Shown in pieces: positions 56,241 to 64,000 of a stretch of DNA of 64,000 nt. The stretch spans positions 13,446,079 through 13,510,078 of the forward strand of contig CM064569.1 of the NCBI GenBank assembly GCA_032716605.1, in the 5' to 3' direction. Position numbers and translations under genes: made by a program. The number at the start of each line of letters is the position of its first letter. Positions within the stretch are counted from its first letter, which is position 1. Source of the DNA: Paralithodes platypus (Eukaryota; Arthropoda; Malacostraca; Decapoda; Lithodidae). The notes below the pieces were generated by a model that had not been told where the DNA came from, did not search any database, and worked only from the letters and a program-made list of their open reading frames with translations.

Positions 56241-57668
56241 ATTGATATTATTATTTAGTCCAATTAGCTTAACCTCAGTTGTATGTAAAATGCTAGAAAC
56301 GGTCATACGAGACAGACTCGTAAATCACTTAGAGGAAAATAACATACTTAAAGATACTCAACACGGCTTTCGTAAAAAACGTTCCTGTTTAACAAACCTC
56401 TTAGACTTCTTCCACGATATCCTCAACCTCTACGATGAGAGTAAAGCTGTAGATATTATATACCTTGATTTTCAAAAGGCCTTTGACAAAGTTCCCCACA
56501 AACGTTTACTGCTAAAACTAAAAGCGCATGGAATACAAGACGGTGTGTTGAAATGGATAGAAATTGGCTCAGCGACAGAAAGCAAAGAGTAGTCATAAAC
56601 ATAAGGCATCTAAATGGACCAATGTAAGTAGCGGGGTACCCCAGGGATCGGTACTAGGACCAATTCTCTTTCTAATTTACATCAACGACATAGATGAGGG
56701 TCTCACCTGTACAATCTCAAAATTTGCTGACGATACAAAAATTGCAAATAGCGTACTCTCAAAAGACAAGTTGACGATATGCAACAATCTAGATAATTGT
56801 CATGTTGGGCCCAAATTTGGCTAATGAGTTTCAATGCGGATAAATGTAAAGTACTACATATCGGATACCTAAATGAGAAAGCAAACTATTCGATGAATGG
56901 CACTCAGCTTAAGAATGTAAACAGAGAAACCGATCTGGGAGTAACAATATCGAGTAACCTAAAACCGAGTCAACAATGTTCAGAAGTTGTTAAGAAGGCA
57001 AACAAAATAATTGGCTTTATAGGCAGGTCATTTGAGCATAATCCAAAGAAGTTATCCTAACCTTTACAATTCATTAGTCCGCCCTCTTCTGGAATACTGC
57101 GTTCAATCCTGGTGCCCTTATTACCAAAAAGATATAAACAAGCTAGAACGAGTTCAATGTAGAGTTACCAAAATGATACCTAGCCTAAAGAACAAACCAT
57201 ACGAAGAGCGTCTTAGAGATTAATTTATTTCCTTTAACCCAGCGCAGATTAGAGGTGACTTAATTCAAGTGTTCAAAATCATCAAAGGCATCGACAATAT
57301 GACTGTAGTAAGTACTTCACTATCGACCAATCTAATTACACGCGGGGAAACGGTTGCAAAATGATTGGTAATCTTTTAACTCACACGAATCTAAGAATTT
57401 CTTCTTCAATCGAGTTGTCAACTTGTGGAATGGGCTTCCCCGAAACGTTATAGACTGCATCACCGTTGATTTTTAAACCCCGCCTAGAAAAATATCTCGC
57501 ATCAAACCCGCGACTGACTGCGTTTGTAAATGAATAACTTTATTTTCCCCCCCTCAGTTACTAACCATCTGTCCCCTACTAACTTCCCTGCACGGACATT
57601 AGTTCCAGGGCAGTAATTCCCTTTCCAATGTTCCCTTACCCACTCTAAACCACTGTTTGGACACTTGA
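56241..57668 (+). pseudogene. LINE-4, 5'-truncated RT fragment inside the Academ-like gene
   Basis: It starts inside RT box 2 (PISLTSVVCKMLE). It continues with [40 protein letters not shown], the catalytic KFADDTKIA, then DLGVTISSNLKP and YEERL, ending in VVNLWNGLPRNV. This is the Rex1/CR1/L2 type of RT, broken by several frameshifts. The 3' UTR ends in a block (57,620-57,668) shared, inverted, with LINE-5 at 62,369-62,418. The 3' end carries no poly(A). Confidence 0.82.
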
Positions 57669-58922
57669 TCCTCAGTGTTTTGGAGGACAAGCAACCTAGA
57701 AGGGTCACTAGATCTGTTGTTGCTTGATTTCCTTTGTACTCCTTTGTACTCCTTTGATATGGGCCTAATCTGGCGCCTAACAACTCCTACCATTGAAGAC
57801 AGAGAGAAGGGAGACGGTACCAAGTATACCTGGGGAGATTATGCAGAATAGTTGGTGCACTTCGTTCTAACGAGACACAAGCATGCTGAGCGCATCATTT
57901 GCGTCAATGATTCATATGATCAGAATTACACGATCAAGGACAGTGAAAGAATACTGCGCGAAAAAAAACTGCCAATCAGCAATGTCTTCATGAAGAAAGA
58001 AGATAAATTTCCTTCTAGTAAAGTTTTCCATGCTCTCCTGGGTAAACCCGAGAACAAAATCTGCCTTCAGGCATTTCTTCAAATGGAATTCCAGAGAACA
58101 GCAGCAACAACTAGCACCGAGATCATCTACTGTGTAGTTGGCAGCACTGCAAAGAATCTCACCACAGGCAAGCTTATGCCAGAGCTCACATGCTCCCATG
58201 CAGAGGCAGATACGGCAATGTTCACCATATATAGTGTGCTCCGGTCAGACAGCTACACAGCAGCTGTCATTCTTGACACAGAGGACACAGACAACTACGT
58301 GCAAGCGGCATATGTTGCTCAGAAGACAACAGGAATCCTGTGTGTGAAACGCAAATGTCAGCTTATCGATGCCCGATGTTTGTGCAGTGAGGCAATGGCT
58401 GCATCCATCATACCACTTCATGTCCTCACTGGGTGTGACCACAACTCTGGCTTCATTGGAGCAAGCAAGAAGCTCATCGCAGATCGTCTGGAGAAGTCTA
58501 AAGAGGCACACGACCTGCTAGCAGCATGTGGTACACAGCTCCTAGTCACAGAACAGGTCATCAGTGATTTGGAGCGGTTTGTCATTCGATATGTCTATGG
58601 TGATACCAAAAGCAAGACCCTGGGAGATGCGAGGGCAGCGAAGTGGAGAGCTCAGAAGAAAAAAACCACTATCCGACTTGTGCCTGACTTGGACAGTCTC
58701 CGTCCACACTTGGAGCGTGCAAACTATCTTGCATATTTGCAAAAGCATTACCAGCTCCAAAGGCACCCCTCACCGATCGGCCATGGATGGCTTCTTGTAA
58801 ATGGCCTATGTCTGCCTGTCCGTTCAACCCAGCCCCCACTTCCCCCATCCAAACCACTACCTAAAAATCCGCAGGCAGAGAACAACAGTGATGATAGCAG
58901 CGAAAGTGAGGACAGATTTTGA
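57669..58922 (+). pseudogene. Academ-like transposase, XPG-like nuclease half
   Basis: The reading is in frame from about 57,756 (DMGLIWRL, then TKYTWGDYAE). A TAG at about 57,849 then breaks it, so the start at 57,852 is not a true one. Motifs counted from there: CSHAEADTAMF (Glu118, Asp120), ILDTEDTDNYV (Asp142-Asp147) and HVLTGCDHNSGFIGASKKL (Asp196). This order of acidic clusters followed by G-C-D and a helix-hairpin-like G-x-x-K-K is that of XPG/FEN1-type (PIN-like) nucleases, found in Academ transposons. The Ser/Glu/Asp-rich C-terminus lies inside the right inverted repeat. Confidence 0.66.
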
Positions 58923-59299
58923 TAGTGGCTCATACAGTGAATCATGTAGTGACAGTGAAGTGGCAGATTAGTATGTACAATTAGTATAATACAATACAAT
59001 AACAATACAATATACAATACAATACAATACAATAACCATTCCAGTAGATTTGTAATGCCAGAATTAGTGAAAAAGGACACCTCATTCGTCCTTGTAGCTC
59101 ATCTGATGCCAGAGATATTACATTTCATGGTTTTCAAGATGGCGTTGGCGGCCATTTTGAATATTGGGCTCTAGCAGAGTTAGCCGTCATTGTTCAGAGG
59201 GGCATCGGAGCTAATTTTCCTTATAAATGGTTCAGGTTGTCAAATCCATCGAGAGAAAAAGGTAGGAACAAAATGGTCACGGATTCCAAGCAAATGACC
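58869..59299 (-). repeat. Right terminal inverted repeat of the Academ-like element
   Basis: This is the partner of 54,002-54,437. It overlaps the last 18 or so codons of the transposase. Confidence 0.92.
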
Positions 59300-59304
59300 A
59301 TACT

Positions 59305-59655
59305 ATAGGTAAATTAATGAGGTAACTGATTTGAAGCAAAGACACTGTTGGCTTTTCTATAGTTTTTTATTATCAGAAATATAGATCTATTAAATGTGGC
59401 TTAGATAATGGTTATAAGGTCTGTGTAGGTACTGTATATGCGCCCGACGGAGAAGTACCTACTAATTAAAGCAATAAGTTAAAACAACTAGACTGAGCTC
59501 TTATTCCTGTAAAATCTGTATTTCTGTAAAGAATAGATGCATTAAGAATAGTGAAATAGATTAATGGCACACACACTGATATCACACAGTATTGCACTTG
59601 TCACTGTATACGTCACTGTAATAATACCTCAGCCTGTGAAGGGGGACGACCTTTC
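59305..59655. other. Unassigned sequence between Academ-like element and MITE-B
   Basis: I see no gene or clear repeat in these 350 bases. TTGTCACTGTATACGTCACTG near 59,598 is a local repeat. Confidence 0.4.
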
Positions 59656-59659
59656 TTAA

Positions 59660-60263
59660 CCCGGGAACTGCGGGAAGACTCTTAAGAGTTCCCCCGGCGG
59701 ACTGCGGGAAGACTCTTAAGAGTCAGGGAAAAAAAAAAAATCAATTTAAATCACCGAAAAAAACATTTTTTTTTTGTTTTGCCCCTGGACCATGCCAAAT
59801 ATCACTCCTCCACCTCCCCTCCTTCCTCAGTTTCCTCCCCTCCTTCAGTTATCACCTATTTTCCCTGTTATTTCCTTTTCCTGTGGTCTATTTTCGTGCT
59901 AACATTAGCGAGTTGGTAGCAGGGCGTTGTCATCACTGTTAGCAAGCGAGTGCAAGAGAGAGAGAGAGAGTATTGATCGACAGTCTCTCTCCAGAGGTGG
60001 AGGAAAGTGGTGGGCTGGGAGGTTGCCTCAGCCATACATTGTGTAACTCCCGGCCTGTATCGCCGATTTTGACCATCCTAACGCTGTTTCCACTTGTTTT
60101 ATTGTTGTAACAGGTTAATACCTTTATAATCAACCTATAATAGGCGCATATGGATAAGTATTAATGCTATTTATGGTAAAATAAATATTTTAGTGATGGG
60201 AACAGCTCAAATACGTCAGCACAGGAGTGTGGTGTCTCATACCCCCCATGCTCACTTCAGAGG
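59660..60263 (-). mobile_element. MITE-B, 604-bp version, TTAA target
   Basis: TTAA flanks lie at 59,656-59,659 and 60,264-60,267. Read on the - strand it starts CCTCTGAAGTGAGCATGGGG and follows the first part of the unit 2 element: TGCTGACGTATTTGAG, the CATATGCGCCTATTAT block, then GGTTGATTATAAAGGTATTAACC. It ends in the duplicated ACTCTTAAGAGT / CCCGGG block. It has one half where 18,512-19,760 has two. Confidence 0.87.
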
Positions 60264-60267
60264 TTAA

Positions 60268-60940
60268 GGCTTGTCTGTACTGCTACTACCAGTGCCTGGG
60301 CAAGAGGGAGCGGCCGGCTTCTACCAGTGTGGTGTGACACGCTACTTAGTTGCTAGCAATCATCTTGGTGTTGCTGCAATTCTCTGAAGGGAGCGTGAGA
60401 ACTCCTGCTTACTTTGCAAGAATTGTACCAAGGCTTTTATAGGTGGGGGAGATGATCTGTCTATAGGGGAATACATTCCCAACTAGAAATGTACAGTTAC
60501 CTACTTAAGTAAGTGAATAACTGTTATAATGGTGTGAGTTATATATGTGATTATGTGGTTTATTCAAGAGTGTACAGTCGCTCAAAATGCGCTGTAACAT
60601 ATATTCATTATCTTAACTTTCGATCTCTTTTTGTATCTATCTGATTTGTACCCTTGCTAATTAATTAAGGAATAAAACTTATGAACCTCAATTGTAAATT
60701 CTGTGTCCATTGATTATTATTGTTGCATGATATACAATATTGAAGTTAGTTATGCTCCAGTGAGAGTGTTCAGATTCCCATTCTTTCCTAAGGTGGAAAA
60801 GCGGAATCATTATCAAGCACATTAAATTATAACTTCGCATAACAGTATGATTAATTTGGCGTTATTTATTTATATATGTACTACGGCCGTATTTTAGTTG
60901 TTAATTCTTCTAAATTTCGATGTTTATGCCTCTAACTACC
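60268..60940. other. Unassigned sequence left of piggyBac-1
   Basis: No coding similarity is seen. An AATAAA lies near 60,671. The sequence ends at the TTAA where piggyBac-1 begins. Confidence 0.4.
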
Positions 60941-61419
60941 TTAACCCTCCTGGCCCGGGCAGGCTCTCCTAATGACGGAGCTCGTATCCGGGCGATCTGG
61001 TCGAATATCAACAAAAGTAAACTAAGGCTAATCTCGCTTAATATATTACCTACATTAATCAAACATATATAGATATGAGCGCCTTACCTTTTTGCGTAGA
61101 ATGGCGTTGAGTAGAGCTCTCTAGCTTAACTGGTTCCGGAGTGATGGTGATGGAAGTGGAGGTAACTTTTGCCGCGTATTTACCTCGGCACGTCCGAACA
61201 CTCAACCGCGACCGCGGCCCCGGCTACGACGCCCAGTTGCACTCGTCGCTCCACCCGCAATTATGCCGGGAAGCGATTTGATAGTGTTTTATTGGTTATT
61301 CTGTCATTTATTATAGTTATTATGTTATTTTCACTCAATAAAGTTATTTATATGAACTTATTTGTGTCTCTGTCACTTATTACTTCGTTTTATTATTATT
61401 ATTATGATTATTAGTGTCA

Positions 61420-61790
61420 CTATCACTGGACTTTGATAATTGGTAGTGTCATTTCCTCTTTTATGTATTGTTAGGTAAGCTAATAATATATATAGTGTCA
61501 CTGTCACTTATTCATATTGTTATGAAGGCACTTATTATTACTTGTGTGTCTCTTTCACTTATACTTAGTTTTATTATTATTATACTGTCACTTTGACTGG
61601 CCTAGGCTTATTGAGTGTCATTTTCACTTATTTATTGTTAGAAATATATATTATAGTGTCACTTTCACTTGTTCATATTGTTATTGAAGGCACTTATTAT
61701 TACTTATGTGTCCTTTTCACTTATACTTAGTTATATTATTATTCTTAGCCTACATTTGAGTGTCACTTTCACTGTTGTCACTTCCACTTC
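61420..61790. repeat. Degenerate tandem repeat built on GTGTCACTTTCACTT
   Basis: The motif GTGTCACT(T/G)TCACTT recurs at least seven times. Two longer blocks (about 61,497-61,651 and 61,652-61,760) repeat in order: CATATTGTTAT...GAAGGCACTTATTATTACTT, then TCACTTATACTTAGTT. The larger period is about 155-160 bp. It lies between the transposase stop and the element end. Confidence 0.75.
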
Positions 61791-62368
61791 AAAAGTTTGT
61801 TAGAGTGTGGAAGTCGTTGAAGCAGGTGCCAGCACACAGTCCAACTTGACACTCGAGGCATTCCCAAGTGGTTTTTGTGGGTTTGCGGGGTCTGCGAGTT
61901 GTGTGGCTGCACACATGGCACCTCTTCTGACTCCTAGCATTACTACCTGGTGCTTTGAAAGGAAGGGCGTTGAGCTGGTGCTTCCTGAAGAATTCAGCAC
62001 ACCCCGTTCTGTCAAGCTGGCCTGGTCCTTGTATTGGCCTGCCTGGTGTACCCGCACGTTTAGCCAGGAGCTCAAGTAGCACCTGCTTGTGGAACTTCCG
62101 CAGGGACTTGTACTTCTTGGCTCCTGGAGTCCTCAGACGGTAGATGTTGTAGGCATTGAGGACCGACATATCTACCGTATGCAGGATAAACTTCTTGTAC
62201 CACCTGCAAGATGTTCGCAGGCAGTCGATGAAGCCCATCTGCATGTCGGACTTGTCAACGAGGCGCATGTTGAGGTTATAACCCAGGACAGCAGCTGGTT
62301 TTTGGATGGGGTTCTTGGTTGTTCGGTCCACCTTCCCTGTGGCGACCATCTGGGCCTTGTGGCATTCA
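61789..62368 (-). pseudogene. piggyBac-1 transposase, C-terminal part
   Basis: It resumes after LINE-5 with GKVDRTTKNPIQKPAAV, then LVDKSDMQMGF, which carries the third catalytic Asp of piggyBac transposases. RWYKKFILHTVD and LNAYNIYRL follow. It ends with the cysteine-rich finger CHVCSHTTRR ... CLECQVGLC ... CFNDFH, complete here, which in this family binds the element ends. The stop is at 61,789. No frameshift is seen in this part; the LINE insertion is the main damage. Confidence 0.86.
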
Positions 62369-63330
62369 AGTGTCCAAACAGTGGTTTAGAGTGGGTAAGG
62401 GAACATTGGAAAGGGAATCTAGGCGGAGTTTAAATGAATCAACAAGGAAATAGATTTAATTCTCTAAGACGCTCTTCGTTTTGGTAACTCTACGTTGGAA
62501 TAGTAATGTCAGTGGTTTAGAGAGCTCATCCTTAGCTTCCTTTAGAACTCTAGGCGAGATTGTATCAGGTCCAGGCGTTTTATTTACCTTGAGTTTATCT
62601 AAACAATTCAATACTTCTCTCTCTGTAACGGTGATATTGCTTAGAACATCTGAATTATCAATCTGAATCGGCGATGGTGTAGGGATATCACTGAGGTCTT
62701 CTGTTGTAAAAACTGATGCAAAGAAGGTATTGAGGGCATTACTCATTTGTTCTTCGTCTTTGGTGTATTCTCCATTTTCATCGACTAACGGTCCAACAGT
62801 TGAAGTAACGACTTTTTTCTTTCTGATATAACTATAGAATTCTTTCGGGTTTGTTTTACTTTGATTCGCAATATGTAACTCTAAGGTCTTTTTACTTTGC
62901 TTAATTAACTTTGGCTTTGCGTCGTAGCTCTACAAATTTCAGCCGTTCTTCGTCATTTTGTGAGGATTTTAATCTATCATTAGCAAATTTTTTAGCAAGC
63001 AGGCAGTTTGAAATATCTTTATTCCACCATTTGGGCTTATTATTATGGCCTGGACGCCGAGTTTTTGATGGTATGCAGTCTTGCACTGCTTTTAGGTAAG
63101 TGGCTTCGAATAACTTCCAAGATGTATTTATGTCGTTATTGTGAATTAAAAAGCTTTTTGATCCATGGCTGCGGACTGCTTCGTGTAGGAGACGACCCAT
63201 GCGTGCTGAACCCACAGGGTTTAGATGAGTGCCATCCTTGCGGAACAGAGTAGGCTGGTTGTAGAAGTTGTCCCAGAGGTTGATGAATTCACTCAGACAC
63301 AAATGTTTAGTCGGCTATTTGTGCTGAAAG
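62369..63330 (-). pseudogene. LINE-5 fragment with an SGNH piece joined to an ORF2 linker
   Basis: Read leftward from about 63,302 it has FRKDGTHLNPVGSARMG, which is the Asp-His block (block V) of an SGNH domain as found in LINE ORF1. It jumps directly to SWKLFEATYLKAVQDCIPSK and KPKWWNKDI, the linker between endonuclease and RT of ORF2. Then come NALNTFFASVF and NKTPGPDTISPRVLK (first RT box), and the fragment ends with the LINE-4-like 3' block. So ORF1-end and ORF2-middle are fused by a deletion, and most of RT is missing. Approximate target duplications are GCCTTGTGG / GCCTTGTCG at the two borders. Confidence 0.7.
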
Positions 63331-63972
63331 CCTTGTCGTCCATCAACTCTTCGGATCTGGTGCGCATGACGTCACCTTTGTGGTATCTTCGAAGGCTTCC
63401 ACAATGTCGTCCAGTCCAGCTGCTGGTGTGAGGAGGTTGACCTTGCGCTGGTCATGCCAGTGGATGGAGAGGATGGGGCCACTCTTCTTGTGGAAGATCT
63501 CCGCCTTCTTCGTCTTGGTTGGGTAGCCTGGCATACCCTTCCTTTTGCCCTTGACTGTGCCGACAGTTCCGGTCTTGCGGTCATGGAGGTACTTGGTCAG
63601 GAGAGGCGACGTGTAATAATTATCTGTGTAGAGGATGTGGTTATTAATGAAGTGCCTCTCCATCATCTTCTTCACTACAGCGCCACCAAAACCAATGAGA
63701 GGGTCAGTCACAGCTTCTCCAGCCTTGCCGCTGTAGACTATAAAGTCCAGCACATACCCCGTCAAGCAGTCGCAGAGGACGAAGAGCTTGATGCCGAAGC
63801 GGTGTCTCTTGGACGGGATATACTGTCGGAAGTGCAGCCTACCACGGAACAGGACCAGAGACTCGTCGAGGCACATCTTCTGGAAAGGAATCAGGTATGT
63901 GGTGAACCGATGACATATCATGTCATACAGCTTCCTGATCTTCCATAATGAGTCGGGAAGGTGGACTGCCAT
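63331..63972 (-). pseudogene. piggyBac-1 transposase, catalytic part, entering from the right
   Basis: MCLDESLVLFRGR holds the first catalytic Asp and ILYTDNYYTSPLL the second. IPSKRHRFGIKLF and GTVKGKRKGMP are also typical of DDE_Tnp_1_7. The frame is open from 63,972, but the true N-terminus lies beyond the window because sequence upstream to 64,000 continues the same element. It ends at VEAFEDTTKV, where LINE-5 starts. Confidence 0.86.
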
Positions 63973-64000
63973 GTTGTTTGTCAGGTGGAGATAGGAGAGG

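Larger units (their letters stand above)
53997..59304 (+). mobile_element. Academ-like DNA transposon with long terminal inverted repeats
   Basis: The element is about 5.3 kb with inverted repeats of about 430 bp (54,002-54,437 and 58,869-59,299), starting GGTCATTTGCTTGG. They match at nearly every position, including an internal (TATTG)n-like run. The coding part lies between, on the + strand, and is split by a LINE at 56,241-57,668. The XPG-like nuclease motifs and paired Cys-His modules point to the Academ superfamily. The flanking bases do not give a clear target duplication, so the outermost few bases are uncertain. Kolobok or another TIR class cannot be excluded without a search. Confidence 0.72.
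60941..64000 (-). mobile_element. piggyBac-1 element, left end inside the window
   Basis: It begins at TTAA (60,941-60,944) followed by CCCTCCTGGCCCGGGCAGG, a piggyBac-style terminus. The transposase reads leftward toward this end. It is interrupted by LINE-5 and continues beyond base 64,000, so the other end is not visible. It differs in sequence from piggyBac-2. Confidence 0.75.

Noticed and set aside
57852..57854. Separate gene start for the nuclease ORF
   Set aside because: The codon is TTG directly after an in-frame TAG, and the coding similarity continues upstream in the same frame, so this is a nonsense break in one gene.
61169..61414. Small membrane protein ORF (81 residues)
   Set aside because: It lies in the subterminal region of piggyBac-1, with hydrophobicity coming from AT-rich repeats. 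No family is recognised.
61420..61790. CRISPR-like or regular satellite array
   Set aside because: The repeats are degenerate with uneven spacing inside a eukaryotic transposon. There are no constant repeats with unique spacers.

Overview
The window is repeat-dominated DNA from an invertebrate animal, with no host gene that I can support. It contains BEL/Pao LTR retrotransposons, several CR1/Jockey-like LINEs, two piggyBac transposases, an Academ-like DNA transposon with an XPG-like nuclease, and at least five kinds of inverted-repeat element. A 62-bp interspersed insert resembles, from memory, a short repeat common in decapod crustaceans, so a decapod is my best guess. That is inference, not proof.

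Bases 658-44,772 are a tandem triplication. The unit is about 14.1 kb: unit 1 is 658-14,800, unit 2 is 14,801-30,688 and unit 3 is 30,689-44,772. Each unit holds, in order: a decayed + strand BEL/Pao element (BEL-A, lacking the RT catalytic core and RNase H); a + strand LINE ending in an (ATT)n tail; a fragment of a piggyBac transposase (piggyBac-2); and a - strand BEL/Pao element (BEL-B). BEL-B carries a 286-bp internal duplication and a fold-back element inside its RT. Only the copy running through unit 3 is complete at both ends (36,307-45,696). It has both LTRs, a candidate PBS, an SGNH-hydrolase-like ORF ahead of gag, gag, protease, RT/RNase H and integrase. It sits inside the piggyBac-2 gene with a 4-bp AAAT duplication, and the second half of that gene continues at 45,697. 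The units differ by point changes and by four clean insertions, three with TTAA target duplications and one retroposon in an LTR. The sister units therefore show each empty and filled site side by side.

From 45.7 to 53.4 kb the sequence is older repeat debris. It holds a degenerate endonuclease/RT LINE at 47.2-50.5 kb with a 223-bp MITE inside it, a second MITE at 50.6-50.9 kb, a weak hammerhead-like motif, and pieces of another LINE. A 5.3-kb Academ-like transposon with about 430-bp terminal inverted repeats occupies 53,997-59,304. Its transposase gene is split by a LINE.

From 59.6 kb to the end there is a second copy of one TTAA MITE. The left end of another piggyBac element (piggyBac-1, - strand) follows; its transposase is split by a LINE fragment, and the element runs off the window.

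Every transposon protein gene seen here carries frameshifts, stops, deletions or insertions, so nothing looks autonomous. BEL/Pao genes are described only as they stand, breaks included.
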